Shown piece after piece: positions 12,142 to 19,996 of a stretch of DNA of 20,951 nucleotides. Position 1 is the first letter of the stretch. Each line of letters starts with the position of its first letter. Below the pieces are notes generated by a model. The model did no database searches, was not told where the DNA came from, and was given only the letters and a program-made list of their open reading frames with translations. Origin of the DNA: a virus; the IMG/VR virus record IMGVR_UViG_3300025425_000197, positions 1-20,951 of that record; one strand, 5' to 3'. The position numbers and the translations under genes are program-made.

Positions 12142-14295
12142 ATGCCGTTAAAAGACCAAAACGAAATTACTCTCGAAGGATTCGACAGTAAAGATGACTT
12201 CTGCAAGTGGGTTATGGAAACCCGGCAGAACGATCTTGACTTTGACCGCGAGAACCGTGACCGGGGCATTCAAGACACTCGCTATGCGGCTGGCTATCAG
12301 TGGCCGGCTGAAGACTACAAGTGGCGCGTTGACAACAATATTCCCGCCATGACCTTTAATCAGGTTCCATCACTACTTCGTCACCGCCTTGGTGCTCGTG
12401 CGCGTAAGGCAATCGGACCAAAGGTTACACCAGTCAATCCAGGTAAGCGTTATGACGGCATTGCTCAAATCCGCGAGGGATTGATCCGCAACGTCGAAAT
12501 GAACAGCGATATCAAGGTTGTAGACGCAACAATCTCGCAGCAGCAGCTTATTGGCGGTATCGGCAACTACGAAGTAACCATCGAATACGCCAACAATGAC
12601 GTGTTTGAGACGGATATTTTCATTCGCACGGATCAAAATAGCTGGAGCGTCATCTGGGATTCAATGTCCCAGGAGCCAACCGGCAAGGACGCGCGCCACG
12701 TAATGAAGGAAACCAACCTCACCCGCAAGGATTATGAGGCAATGTTCCCTGATTATCCGGTCGAAAGCATTGGTGAGAACCCGGCGCACACGCTGACAAA
12801 TACAAGCGGCGTTATGGTCAACGGACAGTCCGATAACCTTCAGGGGTGGATTAACGAAGATACGGTTCGTATTGCTCTTGTATGGACAATGCATGAGCGC
12901 GACAAGACTTTGGCGTTGCTGACGAACGGCGATGTGGTAGATATTGGCGACACTCCACCGGAAGAGTACCAGACTGATCCAAACGAAGATGGTGATTTTG
13001 ACACAGTAGTCAGAAACCAAAAAACCGGGGAATACAAATCCCGCGTTGCGAAGTGCAAGTACGCTAGAGGCGTTCTGACGAACGGCTCTGACATACTTGG
13101 CGAGCCATACGAAATGGAAGTAGATCGCGTTCCACTCGTTCGCGTTCCGGCCTGGTGCATCTATACCGGAGACCGCATGGAGCGGTTTGGTATGATTTAC
13201 AATGCCCGCGACGCGCTGACGTTCTATAATTACGTCAAATCTGACCGGATTGAGCGCATTGTGTTCCGCAACCGTGCGCAGTACGAAGCGCAGGAAGACG
13301 CGCTTTCGGCTGAGCAGGAAAAGCAGTACAAGAATGCTCACCGCCTTCGTGGTGGAGTTCTGAAGTATCGCGGGCCAGCACCAATGCAGATTTCGCCACC
13401 GCCTGTTGACCAAGCCGCCATCATCGAAACTGAAGCAGCACAACAGTCTATCAATGATATCTTTGACATTCGGCCAGGCTTGGCCAGTGGTATGGGGGCG
13501 CCTTCCGGCATTTCCCTTGAACACCAAATGGATATCACCGACACGGGCGGACTCATTTACGATGAAACGATGGAAGCCGCCAAGCGCGAAGTATATCGTC
13601 TCATTAACCAGCTTATCCCATACGTCTATGACGCACCACGCATCATCAAGATCGTTGGCGAGGACGGAAAGATCAAAGAGGCAATTCTCAATGATCCAGA
13701 GAACCCGGAAAGCATTGACATTACGCTTGGCAAGTATTCTGTAGACACTGCTACCGGACCAAGCGCAGCAACCCAGCGCGTGCAGGCAATCGACTTCTAT
13801 CAGACAATGTTCAACGCCAACCCGGAACTGATGGGTCTGGTTGCGCCAGAACTGATCGAATTGCTAAACGTCCCCGGAACAGAGAAGCTTTCCAAGGCGC
13901 TTCGTGAGCGCACCGGAACTGGCCAAGAGGAAGACTTGACGCCAGAGGAGCAGGCCGCGATGGCCGCCGAAGCTGAAAAGCAGGCGGCACTAGAAGAAAA
14001 AATGGTCATGCTTCAAATGCGTAGCGCCGAACTTGACGTTGAAAAGAAGCAGGCCGAGACTGAAGCCAGACTTGCTGACGTTCAACAAAAACTTGCAACC
14101 GCCGAATCTGAGCGCGCCCAATCACAGGAGCGTTTGTCCAAAGCAGAGCAAGACAGAATCACCAGTACAGCTAAGATTCTAGAGATGGAATCCAAGATGG
14201 AACTGTTGGCCGCTCAGACAGAAAAAGTTCTGGCGGAAATTCAGAAGATTAATGCAACTCCAATTCCAAACCCAACCGGAGGTACTACGGAATGA
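12142..14295 (+). CDS. Portal protein, P22 gp1-like
   Basis: 717 residues, close to the 725 of P22 gp1. The family signatures include an N-terminal RENRDRGIQDTRYAAGYQWP segment, a conserved region RARKAIGPKVTPVNPG, SWSVIWDSMSQEPTGKDA, the wing/stem part and the NDIFDIRPGLASGMG region near residue 440. Residues about 590-700 form a long charged coiled coil (EEKMVMLQMRSAELDVEKKQ...) as in the barrel of the P22 portal, followed by a short Pro/Gly tail. It forms the dodecameric ring through which DNA is packaged, and binds terminase and the gp4-like adaptor. It overlaps the scaffold gene by an ATGA. Confidence 0.93.
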   Translation: MPLKDQNEITLEGFDSKDDFCKWVMETRQNDLDFDRENRDRGIQDTRYAAGYQWPAEDYKWRVDNNIPAMTFNQVPSLLRHRLGARARKAIGPKVTPVNPGKRYDGIAQIREGLIRNVEMNSDIKVVDATISQQQLIGGIGNYEVTIEYANNDVFETDIFIRTDQNSWSVIWDSMSQEPTGKDARHVMKETNLTRKDYEAMFPDYPVESIGENPAHTLTNTSGVMVNGQSDNLQGWINEDTVRIALVWTMHERDKTLALLTNGDVVDIGDTPPEEYQTDPNEDGDFDTVVRNQKTGEYKSRVAKCKYARGVLTNGSDILGEPYEMEVDRVPLVRVPAWCIYTGDRMERFGMIYNARDALTFYNYVKSDRIERIVFRNRAQYEAQEDALSAEQEKQYKNAHRLRGGVLKYRGPAPMQISPPPVDQAAIIETEAAQQSINDIFDIRPGLASGMGAPSGISLEHQMDITDTGGLIYDETMEAAKREVYRLINQLIPYVYDAPRIIKIVGEDGKIKEAILNDPENPESIDITLGKYSVDTATGPSAATQRVQAIDFYQTMFNANPELMGLVAPELIELLNVPGTEKLSKALRERTGTGQEEDLTPEEQAAMAAEAEKQAALEEKMVMLQMRSAELDVEKKQAETEARLADVQQKLATAESERAQSQERLSKAEQDRITSTAKILEMESKMELLAAQTEKVLAEIQKINATPIPNPTGGTTE

Positions 14296-15176
14296 CTATT
14301 GAGAACACACCAGACGAAAGCGAATTTATCGTTCCCGCAGACAATGAAGTTATTGAGGGGGCGGAGGCAAGTCTGACCCCAGCCGATGACGTTGAAATCA
14401 AAGAGGACGATGATGACAGCGAAGGCGTTGTTGAAAGCGCAGAGCAGATTGCGGCCAACAAGGCGGCAGCTAAGGAAGCCTTTAAGCGCAGAAAAGCGGA
14501 GCGTGAGAGTTTTGCATCGCAAAGCCGCATCCAGGAACTCGAGAATCAGGTCCGCGCGCTTGCAAGCAGCAAGTCTCCAGAAAACAAGGAAGCGGTTGCA
14601 GCCGCACCAAAGAAGCCAAATCCGGCTGATTTTGACCTTGGCCGTTGGGACGAGAAGTATGAAGCGGCTCTTAGCGACTGGATGGATCATCGAGACGACT
14701 TTATTCTAAAGCAGGCCGAGGAGCGAGCATCCAGCGCAACTCGCGAACTAGGCGAGTCTGCAAGGCGGCAGCGCGAGAATGCTGACCTTGAGTCCGTCGG
14801 AAATGATGTTGGAAAAAGGGGTATTGACAAATACTCTGACTTCCAAGATACTGTTCAGGACGCTCTAGAAGCGATGCCGCCTGCACCGGAGGCTCTAAAA
14901 CATTTAGTGCGACTATCGAATGCGGAAGACGTATTCTATCACCTAGCGCAAAATCCTGACGCGCTGGAGAGTATCACGGACCTCGATCCGATGGGCCAAG
15001 CCCTTGAATTTGGTAAAATCTCGGCTCGGCTGGCCGCAAAGTCCAAAGTGGCTTCGCAGACAACCAAGGCTAAACCATCACCCCAGCAGCCTCGCGGAAC
15101 TGGCGGCAAGTTCACTTCGGACGCTGACGCCAATTACGAGAAGCTTCTAAAATCAAACAACAACCCGTGGAATTAA
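14292..15176 (+). CDS. Scaffolding protein, P22 gp8-like
   Basis: 294 residues (P22 gp8 is 303), placed between portal and coat as expected. The first 50 residues are acidic, then a basic helical stretch (about 55-80, KAAAKEAFKRRKAERES) and mostly helices rich in Glu, Asp and Ala throughout, with ARLAAKSKV and a basic, Pro/Gly-containing C terminus (TTKAKPSPQQPRGTGGKF). Basic C-terminal helices of P22 scaffold bind coat. It guides procapsid assembly and leaves before or during packaging. No protease motif is seen in it. Assignment rests on position, size and composition with some pattern similarity. Confidence 0.82.
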   Translation: MTIENTPDESEFIVPADNEVIEGAEASLTPADDVEIKEDDDDSEGVVESAEQIAANKAAAKEAFKRRKAERESFASQSRIQELENQVRALASSKSPENKEAVAAAPKKPNPADFDLGRWDEKYEAALSDWMDHRDDFILKQAEERASSATRELGESARRQRENADLESVGNDVGKRGIDKYSDFQDTVQDALEAMPPAPEALKHLVRLSNAEDVFYHLAQNPDALESITDLDPMGQALEFGKISARLAAKSKVASQTTKAKPSPQQPRGTGGKFTSDADANYEKLLKSNNNPWN

Positions 15177-15182
15177 AATACA

Positions 15183-16502
15183 ATGGCTAACAACTATCCT
15201 CAACTGGCTCTCGTCACCGACGCTATCGCCGCATCAATGGAAAACACGCTTGTCGCGTCCAAACTGATGCGCTGGATGGATCGTGGTTCGAGCAAGATTG
15301 GCCCGCTCAACCGCTTCCAGGTTATCGAGCGCGTCTCCCCTCGCTACAACAGCCGCCGCACAACTGGTAACGTGGCTGACCTTTCCGCTGGCAAGCAGGA
15401 CACTGTTGCAGGTGCCGAAATCTTCCAGCTTAACTCGCTGATTGGCTATGACTTCTTCGACGAAGACTTCAGCCGCGTTCGCGATCTTGACATGGCAATG
15501 AAAGACGAGCGCCTTAAGGCAATCGGTCGCAATGCTGGTGAAGACGTTGACGCAGACGTGCTTTCTTTCACTGCACGCGCAGGTAACAACCAAACTGGTG
15601 TTTCCGGTAACGCAGTGAACTCCATCGAAGCACTTCAGGCCGGATATGTCCGCCTGAAAGAAGAAGGCGTTGCAGACGGCACTATGTTTGCGGTTCTTTC
15701 CTATAGCGACTACCCAGCCCTGTCGAAGTATCTCCTTGAGACTACGACTGCCAACCGTGGCACGCAGGAAACCATTCTCGGTACGCTTTCGGGCGCCGTG
15801 AAAGACCTGCTTGGCATGAAGGTGATGTTCACCCAACAGCTTCCTGTTCAGGTTGCTGGCACACGCACCAACGGCACTGTCGATGGCGCTTCGCAGAACG
15901 TGAACTACCGTGCCGTTGCTCAGTCCCAGACGACTAACGGCAACTTCCTGACCCAGACGTTTAACCTGGCAGGACTTGGCGCTAACGCAACCATCGAAGA
16001 CGGCGCAATCTTTACGATTGCCGGCGTTAACGCATGGGATAACCGCAAGGGTGCCAGCATTGGCCGCCTTCAGCAGTTCCGCGTTGTTGGAGCAGTAACC
16101 GCAGACGGCACGGGTGACGCGGAAGTTCGCATCTACCCAGCCATCGTTGTGCAAGACCCGTCTTCGCCAATTGGTGATGTCGGAGTGAACAACGCACATG
16201 CAACCGTCGATGCCGCACCTGCTAACGCAGCGGTTGTGACCTTCCTGCAAGGCGCCAGCACGAGCCATGTGGTTCGTTCTATCGTCGCGCGCGAAGCAAT
16301 CCGCGTCGAAACTGCATCGCTGGAAACTCTTCCTTCGGGTGAGAATGCTACGCGCAAAATGAAGGGCGTCCCGCTCTCCATGCGTATGCACCGCTACTCG
16401 AACGGCGATAATGGTACGGTATCCTGCCGCCTCGACTCGGCATACCAGACAAACGTTGAAGCGCACGGTCGCTCGAAGATTGTCCGCATTAACGGCTTCT
16501 GA
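15183..16502 (+). CDS. Major coat protein, P22 gp5-like
   Basis: 439 residues (P22 coat is 430). The N-terminal MANNYPQLALVTDAIAASMEN and the FFDEDFSRVRDLDMAMKDER region fit the HK97-fold P22 coat family; a Gly/Asn-rich middle (about 220-340) corresponds to the inserted I-domain region. Start codon follows the scaffold stop by 3 bases of intergenic sequence plus a short lead. GC-rich, strongly biased codons differ from the neighbouring small genes, as expected for the most expressed protein. It is followed by a strong terminator, so expression of the downstream genes may depend on read-through or the embedded promoter. Confidence 0.93.
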   Translation: MANNYPQLALVTDAIAASMENTLVASKLMRWMDRGSSKIGPLNRFQVIERVSPRYNSRRTTGNVADLSAGKQDTVAGAEIFQLNSLIGYDFFDEDFSRVRDLDMAMKDERLKAIGRNAGEDVDADVLSFTARAGNNQTGVSGNAVNSIEALQAGYVRLKEEGVADGTMFAVLSYSDYPALSKYLLETTTANRGTQETILGTLSGAVKDLLGMKVMFTQQLPVQVAGTRTNGTVDGASQNVNYRAVAQSQTTNGNFLTQTFNLAGLGANATIEDGAIFTIAGVNAWDNRKGASIGRLQQFRVVGAVTADGTGDAEVRIYPAIVVQDPSSPIGDVGVNNAHATVDAAPANAAVVTFLQGASTSHVVRSIVAREAIRVETASLETLPSGENATRKMKGVPLSMRMHRYSNGDNGTVSCRLDSAYQTNVEAHGRSKIVRINGF

Positions 16503-16521
16503 TCGCTGTTAACCATATAGC

Positions 16522-16550
16522 TTGACTTGGCCCCGGTGTAGAGATACATT
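16522..16550 (+). promoter_or_regulatory. Promoter-like sequence inside the coat terminator
   Basis: TTGACT (16522-16527), 17 bp, then TACATT (16545-16550). The -10 falls in the terminator loop. It could restart transcription for the genes after the coat. Weak -10 match. Confidence 0.35.
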
Positions 16551-16564
16551 GGGGCCAAGTTTTA
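16525..16564 (+). terminator. Rho-independent terminator after the coat gene
   Basis: ACTTGGCCCC (16525-16534) and GGGGCCAAGT (16551-16560) form a perfect 10-bp stem with a 16-base loop, followed by a T run (16560-16563). It lies 22 bp after the coat stop. Confidence 0.85.
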
Positions 16565-16579
16565 TCTAGGAAGACTGCA

Positions 16580-16951
16580 ATGTCTCTGGTCACAACGTCT
16601 ATCTCCATCACAAAAGACACTGGCTGGGTTTTGGTCGCCACCAATCCAGTGTATCTGGCAATTCGGAGTCGAGACGGACGGCCATTCCAGGTAGCAACGT
16701 TGGCTTCTCCTGGCGTTCCATCCGAGCCAGATATTCTTTCGTTTGACAGCTACAGCCAAGAAATTGACGGTATTGTTTTCGAGAAAGACACGGCATCGAC
16801 GGGATATTTCTATGTCAGAGCCGCGCTGGCAACGTCGGTAACTGACCCCACGCGCGTAGGTATTCTGTTCGACGAAACGATCCTTAGCATCACCGTTGAC
16901 AGCACGGTCATTACGGTAGACACTACACTTGTAACATGTGACGAGAGTTAA
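16580..16951 (+). CDS. Small beta-rich virion-module protein, paralog A
   Basis: 123 residues, unknown function. It is clearly paralogous to the product of 18069-18365: both start M-[SA]-L-x-TS-[IV] and share GW..VA.NP.YL.IR.R..RP, the VLSF/ILSF step and DG.VF.KDT.S.G.F[YF]VR. The alternating hydrophobic pattern predicts a small beta-sandwich. This one has an extra 30-residue Thr/Val-rich tail (ILSITVDSTVITVDTT). Related sequences are often found next to fibre genes, so a decoration or fibre-base role is plausible. AGGA precedes the ATG by about 8 bases. Downstream of the coat terminator. Confidence 0.75.
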   Translation: MSLVTTSISITKDTGWVLVATNPVYLAIRSRDGRPFQVATLASPGVPSEPDILSFDSYSQEIDGIVFEKDTASTGYFYVRAALATSVTDPTRVGILFDETILSITVDSTVITVDTTLVTCDES

Positions 16952-16959
16952 GCAGTTTT

Positions 16960-17919
16960 ATGGTCAAACAAACAATCAACGTAGGCGCCGCGCCAAATGA
17001 TGGCACAGGGGACCCCCTGCGCACCGCCATGATTAAGGCTAATGACAACTTCACGGAATTGTATCTTGGGGGGGACCCCCTGAACCTGACGGTCACCAAT
17101 CCAGCGGCCCCGCCAGCGGGCACTGTTCGCGTATTCCGGAAAGAGATAGCGGGCAGGCAACTACCAGCGTTTATTGGTCCATCTGGGGCAGGCAGCGCGT
17201 TGCAGCCACTCTTAGCGCAGAAGAAAATTGGCTATTGGAGTCCACCCGGCAACGCAACTACTTTGCCGGGTGTTTTCGGCTTTAATGCAGTTTTCACAGC
17301 TGGCTTTACCACAACTGCCCGAAACGTAGCCGCGACTAACATGTTCACCCGTATGCGTAGGCTGGGATACCAGACCAGCGCGACAGCCGGAACGGTGGGG
17401 CAATGGACATCGTCACCACAATACACAACGGGCGATGGCGCGGGCTTGGGAGGTTTTACTTATATCCTTCGCTTCGGTATCAGTGACCCATCGTTGGTCG
17501 CAGGCGCTCGCATGTTTATGGGCGCGCGCCAAGCCTTCACCCCAACCAACCTCCCGCCCGCAAATCTTACTAACTGTATCGGCGTCGGACATGATGCTGG
17601 TGAAACGGAACTATCCATCTACTACGGCGGAACAACCGCACAGGCGCCGATTCCATTGGGCGTAAACTTCCCGGTGACCACTAGCACAGACCCTTATGAG
17701 CTTGCTCTATTTAGTTCGCCTGCCAGCACCGACATTAATTGGGAGGTCACGAACCTTAGAACGGGCAATGCCGCCACCGGAACAGTAAGCGGAGGCGCGG
17801 CAGTCGTGCCCACCGCCACTGTCCTTCTGGCCATCCCCTGGGGTTTTCGCACGAATAACGCCACGGCGTCTATTGTGGGTATCGACGTGATGAGCGCTTA
17901 TATCGAGACGGAACAATAA
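16960..17919 (+). CDS. Fibre-like or decoration protein with phage N-terminal motif
   Basis: 319 residues. The N terminus INVGAAPNDGTGDPLRTAM (about 6-24), then IKANDNFTELY, is a recurring motif at the start of phage tail-fibre and baseplate-like proteins and probably anchors the protein to the particle. The remainder is rich in Gly, Thr, Ala and Asn with many short strands and no enzyme motif. GDPL appears twice (residues about 17-20 and 38-41), encoded by the near-palindromic GGGGACCCCCTG at 17008 and 17071. It sits between two paralogous small genes. The upstream site is weak, so translation may depend on the previous gene, which ends 8 bp before. A receptor-binding or capsid-fibre role is inferred. 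Confidence 0.65.
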   Translation: MVKQTINVGAAPNDGTGDPLRTAMIKANDNFTELYLGGDPLNLTVTNPAAPPAGTVRVFRKEIAGRQLPAFIGPSGAGSALQPLLAQKKIGYWSPPGNATTLPGVFGFNAVFTAGFTTTARNVAATNMFTRMRRLGYQTSATAGTVGQWTSSPQYTTGDGAGLGGFTYILRFGISDPSLVAGARMFMGARQAFTPTNLPPANLTNCIGVGHDAGETELSIYYGGTTAQAPIPLGVNFPVTTSTDPYELALFSSPASTDINWEVTNLRTGNAATGTVSGGAAVVPTATVLLAIPWGFRTNNATASIVGIDVMSAYIETEQ

Positions 17920-17929
17920 CGACACAGGA

Positions 17930-18040
17930 ATGTCTGGCCTGACTACATTTTCGTTTTTGCCGGGAACTGACGTATTGACTATTACGGCCAACTTCTCTAT
18001 ACCCGATAATGGCACAGCAGGACACTACGTTGCTCCGTAA
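17930..18040 (+). CDS. Possible 36-residue ORF in the gap before paralog B
   Basis: Starts at the ATG at 17930, 10 bases after the previous stop, and runs to TAA at 18038. The peptide MSGLTTFSFLPGTDVLTITANF... is Thr/Gly-rich and strand-like, similar in style to the neighbouring virion proteins. AGGA abuts the ATG, which is too close for a good ribosome binding site. It could be a very small virion protein or the remnant of a larger gene. Confidence 0.35.
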   Translation: MSGLTTFSFLPGTDVLTITANFSIPDNGTAGHYVAP

Positions 18041-18068
18041 CTTCTCAACTCAAGAAAGAGAATAACCA

Positions 18069-18365
18069 ATGGCCCTTACAACCTCAAGTGTTGCAATTAC
18101 GCCCGAAAGCGGCTGGACCTCGGTTGCGGTAAACCCTAACTATCTGCAAATTCGGAACCGCACCAGCAGACCGTGGCAACTTGCCGTTACCGCCGGTCCC
18201 GCACCAACAAACGAAAACGCTGTCCTTTCGTTTAACCCGCAGGCTCAACAAGATGGGCATGTCTTTATCAAGGACACCGTATCTTCTGGCACGTTTTTTG
18301 TCAGGGTGATGGAATCCGGACCTGTTGGAGAAACAACCAATTTCGGATTGCTTATTGACGTTTAA
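18069..18365 (+). CDS. Small beta-rich virion-module protein, paralog B
   Basis: 98 residues, paralog of the product of 16580-16951, without the C-terminal tail. Shared features are the N-terminal TTSSVAIT, GWTSVAVNPNYLQIRNR, the RPWQLAV strand, VLSFNPQ, and DGHVFIKDTVSSGTFFVRV. AGAAAGAG lies 8 bases upstream. The duplication around the fibre-like gene suggests that the two products occupy similar positions or bind similar partners on the particle. Function unknown. Confidence 0.78.
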   Translation: MALTTSSVAITPESGWTSVAVNPNYLQIRNRTSRPWQLAVTAGPAPTNENAVLSFNPQAQQDGHVFIKDTVSSGTFFVRVMESGPVGETTNFGLLIDV

Positions 18366-18380
18366 ATAATAGGTATTACC

Positions 18381-18414
18381 TTGGTCATACCAATGGAGGA
18401 ATTGGTATGACTGA
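18381..18414 (+). promoter_or_regulatory. Hairpin with Shine-Dalgarno in the loop and ATG in the stem
   Basis: GTCATACCAAT (18384-18394) and ATTGGTATGAC (18401-18411) form a perfect 11-bp stem; the 6-base loop is GGAGGA, which is the ribosome binding site of the following small ORF, and its ATG (18407-18409) lies in the stem. An alternative hairpin, TTGGT (18381-18385) with ACCAA (18389-18393), would free the start codon. This has the layout of a translational switch. Confidence 0.7.
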
Positions 18415-18508
18415 GAACATAATTTACGCAATCATGTGTTTTTGGGGATCATCCTTTTGTTGGTTGATCTATTGGCTCGAAGGTGAGGCTTTGATAGATG
18501 GCAAATAA
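18407..18508 (+). CDS. 33-residue single-span membrane peptide
   Basis: The ORF runs from the ATG at 18407 to a TAA at 18506-18508, overlapping the next gene by 11 bp in another frame. The peptide MTENIIYAIMCFWGSSFCW... continues with LIYWLEGEALIDGK: one hydrophobic, Trp/Cys-rich span of about 20 residues with an acidic end. An ideal GGAGG lies 7 bases upstream, inside a strong hairpin. Too short for most gene finders but with the best ribosome binding site in the neighbourhood. Could be a tiny holin-like or regulatory membrane peptide. Confidence 0.6.
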   Translation: MTENIIYAIMCFWGSSFCWLIYWLEGEALIDGK

Positions 18509-18806
18509 GAATAAGGTATTTTGGCCGGCATGGCGATACGGTCCAGAAGGCGCTTCCGGCGTATTCCAGTCTGAGAATGACGTTCCTGCCGGCTGGGTTG
18601 AAAATCCAAACGACGTTGTTGAGCCTGATGCGCCAAAGCCTGAAGACGGCTCGGATGCGTGGGGCGGACACACAAAGAAAGAACTGCAAGCCGCACTACG
18701 CAAATCTGGGGAGAAGGTGCACGCAGCAACGTCTGCACGCAAAATGTTCGAGAAAGCCGTAGAAGTCGGCGCTATTCCGGGGTACGGTATGCCTAACAGT
18801 GACTAG
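18498..18806 (+). CDS. Small conserved-looking phage structural-module protein
   Basis: 102 residues. The N-terminal FWPAWRYGPEGASGVF followed by DVPAGW resembles small proteins found between coat and connector genes in many podoviruses and siphoviruses, where a short sequence/pressure-like pattern leads into a charged helical tail (HTKKELQAALRKSGEKVHAATSARKMFEKAVE). No enzymatic motif is present. GGTGAGG lies about 10 bases upstream, inside the preceding membrane-peptide ORF. Function unknown; possibly head-completion related by position. Confidence 0.7.
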   Translation: MANKNKVFWPAWRYGPEGASGVFQSENDVPAGWVENPNDVVEPDAPKPEDGSDAWGGHTKKELQAALRKSGEKVHAATSARKMFEKAVEVGAIPGYGMPNSD

Positions 18807-18815
18807 GGGTTTACC

Positions 18816-19265
18816 ATGACAGTAATAGTCTTCAAAGATGGTGTATTTGCGGCTGATCGCTCTATTACTGCCAATGGCCAGCATCTTTATGAGGATGAAA
18901 AGATCGTCAAGGGCGACAAAGCTATTGGCGGATATTGCGGATCAGTCACGGCAGGCCAGCATTTCGCAAATTGGATAAAGACGGACTGCCTGGAAGAGTT
19001 TCATGCCGGCAAGGAAGATGACTGGATGGGTCTTGTCCAAATTGGTGATTCCCTGTTTATCTGCGACATGAACGGAATTTCCGAAGTCCCGCTCAAACAG
19101 CCTATGGCAATTGGCTCCGGTTCTGAGGTTGCTTTGGGGGCGCTTGATATGGGCGCCAATGCGGATGAGGCGGCATGGGTGTCTGCAAATCGTCTGGGTT
19201 GCGCACAATACGGGATTGATGTAATGTCGCTTGACGCGGAATCGTATCTATATCACCGCAAATAA
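18816..19265 (+). CDS. Proteasome/HslV-like Ntn hydrolase, probable protease
   Basis: 149 residues, fitting the size of HslV-type subunits. After Met removal Thr2 would be the N-terminal nucleophile, as in HslV and proteasome beta subunits. FAADR with Asp14 matches the beta-type Asp17 position and Lys29 (in EDEKIVK) the Lys33 position. AIGGYCGSVTAGQHFANW (about 36-53) matches the conserved glycine loop and helix, and AIGSGSEVALGALDMGA (98-114) the GSG segment and helix. No ATPase partner is encoded nearby. It sits in the head-tail module, so a virion-maturation or anti-host proteolysis role is inferred. AGGGG precedes the ATG by 6 bases. Confidence 0.82.
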   Translation: MTVIVFKDGVFAADRSITANGQHLYEDEKIVKGDKAIGGYCGSVTAGQHFANWIKTDCLEEFHAGKEDDWMGLVQIGDSLFICDMNGISEVPLKQPMAIGSGSEVALGALDMGANADEAAWVSANRLGCAQYGIDVMSLDAESYLYHRK

Positions 19266-19273
19266 GGTGCTAA

Positions 19274-19996
19274 ATGTCCACACTAAGCCAGATTATTCAA
19301 CGCGGTTTCCGTGAAAGCCAGATTCTAGACATTGACCGTGCGCCATCAGCAGCGCAGGAAGCCGAGGCGCTTGTCATACTTAATGGCATTATTAAGCGCC
19401 ACACAAGGCCGTCAACTGTTACGGTATGGCTTGGCGATACCAAAAATATTCATCCCCAGCGAGGAACGATCCTGAAGGACTTCACGCCGCTGGTTGATAA
19501 TAGGGCAATACCGCAGGACACGTTCGTTAACCTGTTGCTGGATCAGTCATATAGCGTAATGCTTCCGCCGGAGCCGGGTGACGGAGCCAAACTGTCATTC
19601 ATTGACGTGGCTGGCACGCTTGCCTCTTATCCGCTCACGCTACTCGGCAACGGAAACCTTGTGGCAGGGAATACGTCGGCCACACTGTCAGACAACAACT
19701 CTACGACAACTTATCTTTATCGACGAGACCTTGCCAATTGGCAGCTTGTTTCGACGCTCCTGAGTACTTCTTCGACGCCATTCCCGGAAGAGTTTGACGA
19801 TATGTTTGTCATTGAATTGGCAATTCGTCTGAACCCACGATACGGCAAGGAAATTAGCGGCGTCACGGGTGAAATGTATCAGCAAATCCGCTCGCGCTTT
19901 ATCGGTCGATATACGTCAGAAAACAGCAGTGCCGCCCCAGACAACATTTGGGATACGGCGTTCAACACCAATGGTGATATTGGCAGGGGTTACTAA
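19274..19996 (+). CDS. Head-tail adaptor, P22 gp4-like, with beta insert
   Basis: 240 residues, larger than P22 gp4 (166). The N-terminal helices with AEALVILNGIIKRHT (about 29-43) and the C-terminal helix PEEFDDMFVIELAIRLNPRYG followed by an MYQQIRSRFIGRY tail match the gp4-type adaptor pattern (the tail peptide inserts between portal subunits in P22). In between, NLLLDQSYSVMLPPEPGDG to NGNLVAGN...YLYRRDLANWQLV is a beta module resembling those of phage fibre tips, which may account for the extra length. AAGGTG precedes the start. The hub gene starts at the base after its stop codon. Confidence 0.6.
   Translation: MSTLSQIIQRGFRESQILDIDRAPSAAQEAEALVILNGIIKRHTRPSTVTVWLGDTKNIHPQRGTILKDFTPLVDNRAIPQDTFVNLLLDQSYSVMLPPEPGDGAKLSFIDVAGTLASYPLTLLGNGNLVAGNTSATLSDNNSTTTYLYRRDLANWQLVSTLLSTSSTPFPEEFDDMFVIELAIRLNPRYGKEISGVTGEMYQQIRSRFIGRYTSENSSAAPDNIWDTAFNTNGDIGRGY

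Noticed and set aside
12661-13527. 288-aa leftward ORF opposite the portal gene
   Set aside because: Antisense shadow of the portal gene; low-likelihood composition and no upstream ribosome binding site context.
15234-16466. 410-aa leftward ORF opposite the coat gene
   Set aside because: It is antisense to a clearly recognised coat gene with strong codon bias, which commonly creates long open antisense frames. The translation is Cys/Val/His-rich and unlike any family.
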